A stretch of DNA of 64,000 nucleotides from Gammaproteobacteria bacterium (lineage in GTDB: Bacteria > Pseudomonadota > Gammaproteobacteria > Tenderiales > Tenderiaceae): contig JACQEP010000015.1 of NCBI GenBank assembly GCA_016200485.1, forward strand, positions 1 through 64,000, read 5' to 3'. The notes below the pieces were generated by a model. The model was given only the letters and a program-made list of their open reading frames with translations, was not told the DNA's origin and searched no databases. The position numbers were made by a program, and so were the translations under genes. Position 1 is the first letter of the stretch, and each line of letters begins with the position of its first letter. This document shows, one piece after another, positions 57,201 through 64,000 of the stretch.

Positions 57201-58389
57201 TGTTCACAGCTACAACTATGATGCCCGCAACCGCCTCGTCGGCCTCAACACCGGCGTCAGCTACACGATCAACGGCCTCGGCCAACGCATCGCCAAAACG
57301 ATTCCCGGCATCGACACTGGCAACACAACAGCAGGTGATGCCAACGGCGACGGACTAATTAACGCCCAGGACTACAGCGCCATTTTGAACCACATCCTCG
57401 GCACACCTGCCAGCAACGACGCCGATTGCAATCAAGACGGCCAGGTCAACGTCCAGGATCTGGTGTGCATCAACATCAAGATCAACCCCGCGCTGCAAAC
57501 CGCAGGCGGCAAGACATTGTTTGTCTACGACGAACAAGGGCAACTCATCGGCGAATACGATCAAACCGGCACCCCGATCCAGGAAACGATTTATCTGGGT
57601 AACTTGCCCGTCGCTGTCGTGAAGAACAACGTCGTCTATCGCCTCTACGCCGATCATCTCAACACACCGCGTGCAATTGCCGACACCACCAACAAAGTGA
57701 TGTGGAGCTGGAACAGCGACGCCTTCGGCACCACCGCCGCGAATGAAGATCCGGATGGGGATGGGGTGAAACTCACCTACAACTTGCGCTTCCCCGGCCA
57801 GTATCTCGATCAGGAGACGGGGCTGCATTACAACTACTTCCGGGATTATGATCCGCAAACCGGACGCTATGTTCAGAGTGATCCGATAGGGCTTGATGGC
57901 GGGTTGAATACGTACACCTATGTAGCGGGGAATCCGCTGAATTGGGTTGATTTGTTTGGCTTGAAGGTTCTTAACCCTAACGGCTGGCCTGTGTCACCTG
58001 ATGTAATGAATTCGCTTTGGGAATTTAATCGACTTATTGGCTGTAACAAAGATGTTGTCATTACCGGTGGTGATCGTTCTGCGGATTCGAAGTTGGGCGC
58101 TGGTTCTAGTAGTAGTCATGTACAGCACATTGCTGCTGATATTATGGTGCCTGGACAATCACACTTGGAAACCGCAAATCAGGCTGGACAAAGCGGCTTG
58201 TTTGGTGGTGTTGGTTGGTACGAAGAAGGATACCGCGGTCCAAATGGAGAAGGCCCACATACACATGTCGATCTGAGAAAGAACGGCCCGGCCCGTTGGG
58301 GACACCCGAGAAAAGGTCAAGCTATGCATGGATATTTTCCAAAATATGACGTTAAACTGAATCCATCTACTTGCGGGTGTGATCAATGA
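54235..58389 (+). CDS. RHS polymorphic toxin with dockerin-like segment and M15-peptidase-like tip
   Basis: The body (1384 aa from the formal GTG 54235; the frame is open from 54109) has a Tyr/Trp-rich N-terminus, an RHS entry (MGDKFQSETDYQGVESMLSP), and about forty YD repeats. A dockerin-like pair of calcium motifs lies at about residues 1030-1085 (GDANGDGLINAQD and DCNQDGQVNVQD). The RHS core follows with PGQYLDQETGLHYNYFRDYD and SDPIGLDGGLNTYTYVAGNP. The tip of about 140 residues is AT-richer. It contains SSHVQHIAADIMVPG and GEGPHTHVDLRK, matching the SxHxx.xAxD and HxH zinc motifs of M15 DD-peptidases, so it may cut peptidoglycan. The next gene overlaps by ATGA and is exported, as expected for immunity to a periplasmic toxin. 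Confidence 0.88.
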   Translation: MVYYKHAPDGAQPAAGWTNYWWGYYNYGNGPYYYYPISYSPSTPPRNKNYSGSSCSYIGNPIHVGMGDKFQSETDYQGVESMLSPRFTRYYHSDAQGAFRSFGSLWRHNYDRSIKVFRNSSASFAYVTRADGMGMSYILVGDRWIADSDINDKLTEYRDLTGNTTGWQLTTNTNDIESYDASGRLLSITNRVGETQTLTYDAQNRLYQVFDSFSRAITFAYDTQNRIQTMTDPEGGVYIYGYGVNNNLISVAYPDNKTRTYLYENTSFPHALTGIIDENGNRFATYAYDSQGRAISSEHAGGTEKVSLAYNTDGTTTVTDALNTSRTYSFQTILGVVKKTGQSQPGGSGCGPASSATTYDPNGNIASKTDFNGTVTTYTYDLTRNLETARTEAYGTANARTLNTQWHATFRLPTAIAEPLKLTTYTHDANGNVLTQTEQATIDSNGSQGFAATLVGSPRVSTYTYNTFGQVLTVNGPRTDVNDTTTYTYDTQGNVSSVTNALNHLTQITNYDASGRPLRIVDPNGLVTTLTYSPRGWLTSRNVGGESTGFQYDGVGQLLSVTLPDNSVIAYTYDAAHRLTDIQDAAGNRIHYTLDLMGNRTKEDVTTATNSLTQTRSRVFDALSRLAQALGAQNQTTAYQYDASGNVTQITDPASNVTRNGYDALNRLTQVTDALSGVTQYQYNAQDQLTRVTDPRGNITRYSYDGLGNLTQQISPDTGATAFGYDAAGNLITQTDAKSQTTTYYYDALNRLTQATYSDATTTVYSYDQGINALGRLTSITDPSGSTAYQYDAHGRVTQKTQTLGNISLSVAYHYTAQGQLDQISYPSSVIGYSYSNGKPSSLSLNGQPLLSNISYVPFGPVTGWSWGSNSTTDVSRLYDLDGQLTSYTLANATQQLSYASTGNLSTITDAGNAANNQSYGYDALYRLATANGVYGAQSYGYDANGNRSSATLNGVTNSYTNAATSNRLQSANGKTYTFDANGNITNDGVHSYNYDARNRLVGLNTGVSYTINGLGQRIAKTIPGIDTGNTTAGDANGDGLINAQDYSAILNHILGTPASNDADCNQDGQVNVQDLVCINIKINPALQTAGGKTLFVYDEQGQLIGEYDQTGTPIQETIYLGNLPVAVVKNNVVYRLYADHLNTPRAIADTTNKVMWSWNSDAFGTTAANEDPDGDGVKLTYNLRFPGQYLDQETGLHYNYFRDYDPQTGRYVQSDPIGLDGGLNTYTYVAGNPLNWVDLFGLKVLNPNGWPVSPDVMNSLWEFNRLIGCNKDVVITGGDRSADSKLGAGSSSSHVQHIAADIMVPGQSHLETANQAGQSGLFGGVGWYEEGYRGPNGEGPHTHVDLRKNGPARWGHPRKGQAMHGYFPKYDVKLNPSTCGCDQ

Positions 58390-58907
58390 ATTTATTTAAA
58401 AAAATATTTGTAATGGGAGTGTTTGCAGTGGCTTCCGGGTTTTGGCCTGTAAGCGGGTTTTGTGCTGGACCAAAAGAAGACGTATTTGAGACGAATTTAT
58501 TTCAAACAATTGAGATATCCTCGTTTGCGATTAATCCTGAGAAGCTTACAAAGCTCACAGCCGTAGATAAAAAAGACTTATTGCTGGCAAAGGATGTGCT
58601 AAGGAGGTTTTTCATCAGTCTGGATGATTCTGATGGAAATTATAATCAATATTTGTCACCAGCATTTTTTGCCGGAAAAACGTTAAACCGACAAGATATT
58701 AGAAAAAAAATCATAGCTGACGAAACTGATCTTTTAAAAATTGGTATTACTAATTTTGATTTTAATGGTAACCGTAAGACGGTTGTATTTGATTTCTATG
58801 CCATTGTCTATGTAGAGGGTGTTTTCTCTCTTGGGGAAGGAAAAGCTCAATTGGAGAAACATACTGGCTCGTGGAATATCTCCGGAATAACTATTAATAG
58901 ACCGTAA
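58386..58907 (+). CDS. Exported immunity protein candidate
   Basis: The product is 173 aa and starts with a signal peptide (KKIFVMGVFAVASGFWPVSG, cleavage near FCA-G, residue 27). I do not recognise the mature part; it has helical (DKKDLLLAKDVLRRFFISL) and beta (FDFNGNRKTVVFDFYAIVYV) sections reminiscent of small NTF2-like folds. The ATGA overlap with the toxin, low GC content and periplasmic address fit immunity against the M15-like tip. This role is inferred from context. Confidence 0.7.
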   Translation: MNLFKKIFVMGVFAVASGFWPVSGFCAGPKEDVFETNLFQTIEISSFAINPEKLTKLTAVDKKDLLLAKDVLRRFFISLDDSDGNYNQYLSPAFFAGKTLNRQDIRKKIIADETDLLKIGITNFDFNGNRKTVVFDFYAIVYVEGVFSLGEGKAQLEKHTGSWNISGITINRP

Positions 58908-58943
58908 ACCGTGTAACGCGCGTAAGGCGTACTGGTAGCAAGC

Positions 58944-59003
58944 GTAGCCTGGGTTGAGCGTATTTCGCGAAACCCGGGTTTCACTTCGTTCAACCCAGGC
59001 TAC
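58944..59003. repeat. GTAGCCTGGGTTGA palindromic repeat
   Basis: GTAGCCTGGGTTGA (58944-58957) and TCAACCCAGGCTAC (58990-59003) are perfect 14-bp inverted arms, with an inner AACCCGGGTT palindrome. A REP-like hairpin between the immunity and cohesin genes. Confidence 0.75.
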
Positions 59004-59033
59004 CTGTTATTGATGCCAGGATTGGGGAGGTAC

Positions 59034-59103
59034 GTAGGATGCGGTGAGGAACGAACCGCATCAATCGCGAACGATGCGGTTCACGCTGTTCACCGCATCC
59101 TAC
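59034..59103. repeat. GTAGGATGCGGTGA palindromic repeat
   Basis: GTAGGATGCGGTGA (59034-59047) and TCACCGCATCCTAC (59090-59103) are perfect 14-bp arms, with inner AACCGCAT/ATGCGGTT arms. A half copy occurs at 41874-41910. A different repeat family from the element 30 bases upstream, although the layout is the same. Confidence 0.75.
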
Positions 59104-59169
59104 AAACGGGATTCAAGAACACCCACAACACCGTCTTAAACGGTGAATTGAGACAAGAAGCAAGAAGAG

Positions 59170-61458
59170 ATGAATGTTATGCACATCAAAGACTATGCAC
59201 TGATCGCCCTCGGATTCGCATTGAGCGCTGCCCTGTGCACCCACACCGCAATCGCCGCGCCGAACCTGACCCTGGGCAGCGTCACACAAGCCGTGCAGGG
59301 GCAGGGGGTCAATATCCCGGTGACCTTTGATAACGACGTGACAGTGACGGGTCTGCAATTTGATGTGCAATACAACACTGCGCAACTGAACGCGGGTACG
59401 GCGTTGGCCGGCAGTGCCTTATCGGCCACCGGCCACGGGGTGTCTTCCTCGCTGATCTCTGCCAATACGCTGCGGGTGGTGGTGACACCGCCGAGCAATA
59501 ATGCCGTGTTAACGGCCGGCACCCTCGCCACGATTCCGTGGACCATCAATCCTGCGGCCACCGGTGGGCCACAGGCGTTAACACTCAGCAATGTTGTGTT
59601 TACGGACAACAGCGCCGTGTCGGTGGCTGCCGGTACGTTGACTAACGGTAACCTCAGCATCAACTATGCGCCCGTCGCCAGCAACAAAACGCTCACCACC
59701 AACGAAGATCAAGCCGTCAGCAGCAATCTGATCGCCAGCGATAATGATAATGAGCCAGTGACGTATGCCATTGTCACCAATCCCAGCCACGGTGTGGTGA
59801 TCCTGACATCAAACACCGGTGCCTTTACCTATACGCCCGCGGCTAATGTCAGCGGCAGCGACAGCTTTACCTTCCGCGCCAGTGACGGCAAGGTCACATC
59901 CAATGTTGCGACTGCCACTATCAATCTCGCTTCTGTTAACGATGCCCCGGTGTTGAGTGTGATCGGCAACCAAAGCCTGAATGAAGGCGCGACCAAGACG
60001 CTTGCGCTGAGCGCTACCGATGTCGATACGGCTGATACCTTGACCTTCAGCGCCACGGGTCTGCCCGCGTTTGCGACCTTAACCAACAACGGCAATCGCA
60101 GCGCCAGCCTCAGCCTGGCGCCGAACTATACGGCGTCGGGAACGTACAGCATTACCGTCACGGTGGCCGATAACGGTACGCCGATCTTGAGTGCCGGTGA
60201 AACCTTCACCCTCACCGTCAACAACGTCAACGCCCCACCGACCGCCAACGCTGGCCCGGATCAAACCGTGAATGGTGGCGCTGCCGTCAGCATGACGGGC
60301 AGTGGCAGTGATCTCGACGGCACGATCAGCAGCTATGCCTGGACTCAGGTCAGTGGTACTGCGGTGACCTTAAGTGGCGCGACGACGACCAACGCCAGTT
60401 TCACGGCACCGGCCGTTAACGGCACCACCTATCTTACCTTCCAGTTGAAGGTCACCGACAACGGCGGCGCGACGGGCACCGATCAGATCATCATCACCGT
60501 CAAACCCACCGGCAAACCGGATTTAACTATCTCCGCCATCGGTTCACCGCTGACGGCGAAAGCAGGGGCAAGTATCACCGTCTCCAACACCGTCGCCAAC
60601 AACGGTACTGCCGATGCCGAAGGTAATTTCGATGTCGGGGTGTATCTGATTCCACAACCCGTGTTGTTCAGCAGTACGTTTGATAGCGGCACGCTGGAAG
60701 GCTGGTCAGCGCTCAAGACAGGCGGCATCAGTGTCATCAACGACGCCACCGACGGTTATGTCCTCAAGAAGGCGACCACGGCCGATCCGAACGGTGGTCA
60801 GGCACTGCTCAGCACCGCCGTCAGTGATTTTGAACTCACGGTGTACACCAAACGTTTGAGCACCGGCACCGCCAAGACCAATTGCTACAGCCTGACCGGC
60901 GCCACCGGCAACGGCTATGGCCTCTGCCTCAACTACACCGATGGCAAACTCTATCTCAACAAACGTGGCAGCTGGGCGATCACCAGTCTCGGCACCGCCG
61001 CCGCAGTAACGGGCGGTACGGTCGTCAATCAGTGGTACACGCTGCAATTGATCAAGCAGGGCTCATCGCTCACCGCCAAGGCTTACCTGGGTAAGGTGGT
61101 GCCGTCCACCGCGACCGCAATTGCGACGGTGACCAACACCAACACGACCTACACCAGCTTCACTCAGGTCAACGTCAACGGTGGTTATGACTACTACAGC
61201 GACAACGTCAAGGTCGTGCAATTGGTCAGCGCCTTCCCGACCAACGGCAGCGAGATCTTGCTCGGTAAGCGTACCGTGTTTAGTCTGCTGAAGAGTGCTA
61301 CCAGCGTCGGCGATGTCGCCGCGACGATTCCGCTGGCGACGCCAGTGGGCACCTATGCCATCGCCGCCAAAGCGGATATGTATGCCACCCTCACCGAGAG
61401 CAGTGAGACGAATAATGTGTTGTTTGGGACGAAGCTGTTTGCGGTGACACCGCCGTAG
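59170..61458 (+). CDS. Secreted multidomain protein with N-terminal cohesin-like domain
   Basis: The 762-aa product has a signal peptide (cleavage near AIAA-P, residue 30). A cohesin-like domain follows at residues 31-160 (LTLGSVTQAVQGQGVNIPVT, GLQFDVQYNTAQLNAG). Then come a tandem cadherin-like domain (about 160-260), an Ig-like domain (VNDAPVLSVIGNQSLNEGAT, about 260-360) and a PKD/REJ-like domain (ANAGPDQTVNGGAAVSMTGS, about 360-447). Last is a CARDB-type domain from 450, split by a laminin-G/concanavalin-like insert (about 500-690) and closing with VGTYAIAAKADMYATLTESS. No enzyme motif and no membrane anchor are visible. It lies downstream of the dockerin-bearing RHS gene, so it could be its docking partner. 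ATG 59179 is an alternative start. Confidence 0.85.
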   Translation: MNVMHIKDYALIALGFALSAALCTHTAIAAPNLTLGSVTQAVQGQGVNIPVTFDNDVTVTGLQFDVQYNTAQLNAGTALAGSALSATGHGVSSSLISANTLRVVVTPPSNNAVLTAGTLATIPWTINPAATGGPQALTLSNVVFTDNSAVSVAAGTLTNGNLSINYAPVASNKTLTTNEDQAVSSNLIASDNDNEPVTYAIVTNPSHGVVILTSNTGAFTYTPAANVSGSDSFTFRASDGKVTSNVATATINLASVNDAPVLSVIGNQSLNEGATKTLALSATDVDTADTLTFSATGLPAFATLTNNGNRSASLSLAPNYTASGTYSITVTVADNGTPILSAGETFTLTVNNVNAPPTANAGPDQTVNGGAAVSMTGSGSDLDGTISSYAWTQVSGTAVTLSGATTTNASFTAPAVNGTTYLTFQLKVTDNGGATGTDQIIITVKPTGKPDLTISAIGSPLTAKAGASITVSNTVANNGTADAEGNFDVGVYLIPQPVLFSSTFDSGTLEGWSALKTGGISVINDATDGYVLKKATTADPNGGQALLSTAVSDFELTVYTKRLSTGTAKTNCYSLTGATGNGYGLCLNYTDGKLYLNKRGSWAITSLGTAAAVTGGTVVNQWYTLQLIKQGSSLTAKAYLGKVVPSTATAIATVTNTNTTYTSFTQVNVNGGYDYYSDNVKVVQLVSAFPTNGSEILLGKRTVFSLLKSATSVGDVAATIPLATPVGTYAIAAKADMYATLTESSETNNVLFGTKLFAVTPP

Positions 61459-61484
61459 GGGAAAACTAGCTTTCCGACGCTGAA

Positions 61485-61516
61485 CAAACAGACCCCGCCA
61501 TTTGCGGGGTTTGTTT
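61485..61516 (+). terminator. Intrinsic terminator after the cohesin-protein gene
   Basis: ACCCCGC (61492-61498), loop CATTT, GCGGGGT (61504-61510), followed by TTGTTTTGT. The stem can be extended by CAAAC/GTTTTG. It lies about 30 bases after the stop codon. Confidence 0.85.
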
Positions 61517-61586
61517 TGTCTGGGTGGTGGTGACACTGAGTGTCAGCTTTTGGCCGGTCATCGTCTGCGCAACCAACAGGCGCATG

Positions 61587-61814
61587 TTATGTGCGATTTT
61601 CCCAATAACCTGGTTTTTTACTGTTGTGCATGACGGCTATCACAAAAATTGAATTATTCTTTGGTCGATAAATTACAGAGAATGGAAACCTGCTGAGTAG
61701 AAACCGACGACAGTTCTTGCTAAATCTTGGCCAAGTATTAGGGGGTTCGGCTATTGCTTCATATGAAGCCTTAATTTCATGCACAATGTCTGGGTGAAAT
61801 ATAAGCTTGGGCAT
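61587..61814 (-). CDS. ParE/RelE-superfamily toxin with internal deletion
   Basis: The 75-aa frame has the family start MPKLIFHPDIVHEIKASYE and the family end FPFSVIYRPKNNSIFVIAVM, then HNSKKPGYWENR. About 22 residues are missing between them: ASYEAIAEPPNTWPRFSKN joins the first helix directly to the segment that normally follows the second. The family length is about 96-98 aa (compare the intact toxin at 53060). The frame is kept, so the deletion may be recent. The protein probably cannot fold normally. Confidence 0.75.
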   Translation of the reverse strand: MPKLIFHPDIVHEIKASYEAIAEPPNTWPRFSKNCRRFLLSRFPFSVIYRPKNNSIFVIAVMHNSKKPGYWENRT

Positions 61815-62037
61815 CCTGGCCTTTCACCCCATTTTTAATATCTTCCCAGGAGACTCCTTTTACATCGCCTGATTCAAGCTCTAAGGAACGCTTTTCTGAC
61901 AACGCTATCCATGTCTCATCTACCCCCTCATCCTGCTCGGACTCGAGCGATGAAATTAGACAATGTGCCAGCAGGGCTCTTTCGCCCGGGGATAGCTCTC
62001 TAATATTTTCAATGAGTTGTTTGAATTGGACTGACAT
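61777..62037 (-). CDS. Addiction-module antitoxin (TIGR02574-like)
   Basis: The product is 86 aa with FKQLIENIRELSPGERALLA, HCLISSLE, and ALSEKRSLELESGDVKGVSW, the same layout as the 52830 antitoxin. The C-terminus overlaps the toxin start by 38 bases in another frame. Since the toxin is shortened, the antitoxin may be a leftover. A purine-poor leader precedes ATG 62037, so the start is only fairly certain. Confidence 0.8.
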   Translation of the reverse strand: MSVQFKQLIENIRELSPGERALLAHCLISSLESEQDEGVDETWIALSEKRSLELESGDVKGVSWEDIKNGVKGQDAQAYISPRHCA

Positions 62038-62270
62038 AAGGCCCCCTAACGGTGTCTGCTGCCTTCGAGTTTAGCACTCTACCTGGAATTCATCAGCACT
62101 ATACTCACGCCCTTGAGACCATTCGCAAAATAGCATCCGCGTTGGGATCGCTCTAGACGGCAAGATCAGATCCTCACCCTGCGCCAACACACATCCGACA
62201 TCGGCAAGAATCACATGCGTCCAGTATCGCTGACTGCTGTCATTCTTTGCTGATCTGGTGCAGATTGAGA

Positions 62271-62301
62271 GTTCGGCCTGAATGTCTCTTCATGGCCGAA
62301 C
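62271..62301. repeat. Small inverted repeat in a gene-free stretch
   Basis: GTTCGGCC (62271-62278) and GGCCGAAC (62294-62301) are perfect arms, followed by a further CACGGCCAT. The 319-base stretch 62038-62356 between the antitoxin and the dynamin-like gene shows nothing else I can name. Confidence 0.45.
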
Positions 62302-62356
62302 ACGGCCATATCGAGATGAGGTGTAGTCTGCCAGATCAAGTCGCGACTACTAGAAT

Positions 62357-64000
62357 TTAACCGGCAGCAGCTTGCTTTTCAGGAGCGGTGACGGGTTCTC
62401 GCAACGCCGCCTGCATTTTCTCCAGTGTCGCCAATTGTGTTTGTAGATTTCGCTGTTGCATCTGCAGTTCCTGAATCTGGGTGGCGAGGTTGTCCTTCGA
62501 TTCATTGATCTTGTACAGCGTTTCCATGTGCTGTTCGAGTACTTGCTTATTTTCGGTCACATGCTTGGCCAGCGGTACCATGATGTCCTTAAACCAGGTT
62601 TCAGCCTCTTGATTGGCCTGGAAGAAAATATCACGGGCATGGCTGACCATGGAAATAAAAAACTTTTTGATGACGAAATTTTGTTCGGTCATGGTGGTGG
62701 CAGTGCTGGTGCGATATTCCTCTGCCTGTTTGTAGAGTTTTTCCATTTCTGCCGCATATTTGTCGGTAGAAAATGGTTTTGGATCCAATTCATTAAGTTC
62801 ATTTTCTTTCTGGAACATTTGATAAATTTCAATGATCTGGCGATGTGTTTGATCGGCATGGCGGGTGGCTACTTGCAGGGTTTCACGGATGCCATCAAGC
62901 AGTGTCTTCATGCCGGTTTTGAGGCCACCGGTGGTCCAGCTGTCGGCCATTTGTTTGCGTGCCGCTGCAGCAAGATCGTCAAATGTCTTCAGACTTAATT
63001 CAGTGAGCAACAGTTTCGCCTGTAAATTTAAAGTGCGGCGGCTGGATTGAAAATGCTCCATGTTCTTATTGTAAGCCGCTTGTTTTTCCCGCGCTTTACG
63101 CATCAGATGTTGAATCAGGTTGGTGTTCTTGCCGCTGACGGAACTCAACTCTTCAATTTGGGTTTTGACTTGTGACAGTTGCGATGCAATCGCCGCGAAG
63201 TCGTTTTTGATCAGGCCGCCGACTTCGTTAATGATGTTGGTGCGAACGATGGCTTGTTTGGCGGGGATTATTTCCTCGGCCAGGTGCCGTTCCAGTTCCA
63301 GGAGACGGCTGCGTGTAAGTAATTCGGTATCACCTTTGGTTTTGGCCAATAACCCTTTTTGCGCTGAAACCGGGAAGACATGCTTGAGATCGATGGATAA
63401 CGAATTGGCGACATCGCGTTGCTGTGTTTCGATGGAGGCTGCAACCTCTGTATCGCTCTTCATTTCATCCCATAAGGTATCAATTTTGTTGAGCGCGGCA
63501 ACCAGATTTTTGCCGCTCTGATCGCGAAATTCCTTGATGTGATACTCCCACATATCCAGGTCGCTGCGCGTGACGCCCGTGTCAGCGGCGAGGATGAACA
63601 GCACGGCATGGGCATTCGGCAGCATGTTGAGCGTCAGTTCCGGTTCCGTCCCTAACGCATTGAGGCCGGGTGTATCCAGAATCGCGAGCCCCTGTTGTAA
63701 CAAGGGATGTGGGAAGCTGATCAGCGCATGACGCCATTGTGGGACTTCGATTTGAGTAGGGGGAGGTTCATCCGTGCGGCGGCGGCGTTGATTGCTGTCA
63801 TGATACAGGCCGAGATTCATGGCATCGGCAAGTGGCACCTTTTTGGTCTTCATGACTTCCTTGAGCGCATCCACCATTTGGTCTGGCGAGTTCACGTCAA
63901 GGTTGATGGTCTTCCAGCGGCTTTTGTCGCGCTTGAGTTCCGAGATGCTGGCATCTTCAAGCCGGGTTTCAATGGGTAACAATCGAATATAGGCGTGATC
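62357..64000 (-). CDS. Dynamin-like GTPase, C-terminal part (runs off window end)
   Basis: The frame is open through the right edge, so the N-terminus with the P-loop is outside. Visible are the G3 motif LDTPGLNALGTEPELTLNML, the G4 motif NKID in NLVAALNKIDTLW, and LPNAHAVLFILAADTGVT between them. A long helical stalk follows, with predicted coiled coil in the last 60 residues (QIQELQMQQRNLQTQLATLE). Bacterial dynamin-like proteins of this layout remodel or protect membranes. No second dynamin-like gene is in view. At least 547 residues are encoded here. Confidence 0.85.
   Translation of the reverse strand, partial: DHAYIRLLPIETRLEDASISELKRDKSRWKTINLDVNSPDQMVDALKEVMKTKKVPLADAMNLGLYHDSNQRRRRTDEPPPTQIEVPQWRHALISFPHPLLQQGLAILDTPGLNALGTEPELTLNMLPNAHAVLFILAADTGVTRSDLDMWEYHIKEFRDQSGKNLVAALNKIDTLWDEMKSDTEVAASIETQQRDVANSLSIDLKHVFPVSAQKGLLAKTKGDTELLTRSRLLELERHLAEEIIPAKQAIVRTNIINEVGGLIKNDFAAIASQLSQVKTQIEELSSVSGKNTNLIQHLMRKAREKQAAYNKNMEHFQSSRRTLNLQAKLLLTELSLKTFDDLAAAARKQMADSWTTGGLKTGMKTLLDGIRETLQVATRHADQTHRQIIEIYQMFQKENELNELDPKPFSTDKYAAEMEKLYKQAEEYRTSTATTMTEQNFVIKKFFISMVSHARDIFFQANQEAETWFKDIMVPLAKHVTENKQVLEQHMETLYKINESKDNLATQIQELQMQQRNLQTQLATLEKMQAALREPVTAPEKQAAAG

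Noticed and set aside
56122-57285. Long minus-strand open frame (387 codons) inside the second RHS gene
   Set aside because: It is the complement of the repetitive YD-repeat coding region, with low-complexity Val/Gly/Ala-rich translation and no start-site support.

Overview
The window is a piece of a gammaproteobacterial chromosome. The evidence is the order rnpB, then the full mraZ-to-lpxC division and cell-wall cluster, then dciA (DUF721), an M23 peptidase, secA and argJ, and later rpmB-rpmG, radC, coaBC, dut, algC, argB, pyrE and xth. MurE carries the meso-diaminopimelate motif and lpxC is present, so this is a Gram-negative cell. I cannot name the genus. I saw no tRNA, 5S/16S/23S rRNA gene or CRISPR array.

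Layout. 1-430: 3' remnant of an IS1182-type transposase ending at a GC-rich palindrome. 514-856: RNase P RNA. 1191-20209: the dcw cluster on the plus strand, with a sigma-70-like promoter, a five-repeat MraZ operator overlapping the first ribosome binding site, tightly overlapping genes from mraZ to ftsQ, then ftsA, ftsZ and lpxC, closed by an intrinsic terminator. 20332-25892: divergent dciA and M23 peptidase, a dispersed repeat, secA (with a terminator-like hairpin just before its start codon) and argJ. 25911-30277: unrecognised envelope genes, a fatty-acid desaturase and a yqjD/yqjE/yqjK-like operon. 30551-30860: tyrosine-recombinase remnant.

31225-42400 is the first accessory island. It holds a secreted terpene-cyclase-like toroid protein carrying a periplasmic-binding-protein-like domain, split by a frameshift. 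A giant secreted transglutaminase-fold/RHS protein with a variable toxin tip follows, then its DUF4279-type immunity candidate, a large palindrome, and a decayed orphan RHS fragment. 42637-51516 returns to housekeeping genes: rpmG/rpmB, radC, coaBC-dut, algC, argB, two TauE/SafE permeases, pyrE and xth. 51582-53652 is a toxin-antitoxin cluster: one intact ParE/RelE-type pair and two decayed PIN-type pairs.

53754-61518 is the second accessory island. A sigma-54-type promoter with an upstream palindromic motif drives an RHS protein whose signal peptide is separated from its body by an 8-G tract. That protein contains a two-repeat dockerin-like segment just before the conserved RHS core end and carries an M15-peptidase-like tip. 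It is followed by an exported immunity candidate and then by a secreted multidomain adhesin-like protein with an N-terminal cohesin-like domain. The dockerin in the toxin and the cohesin in the neighbouring exported protein suggest surface or matrix docking of a polymorphic toxin. This is the most novel hypothesis here; the toroid/PBP plus transglutaminase-RHS pairing is the second. 61587-62037 is another ParE/RelE-type pair with an internally deleted toxin, and the window ends inside a dynamin-like GTPase.

Several dispersed palindromic repeat families sit between genes. Three coding frameshifts fall at or beside short tandem runs (A-run near 31913, G8 at 54120, CT repeat near 51748), so assembly errors must be excluded before calling these genes broken or phase-variable.
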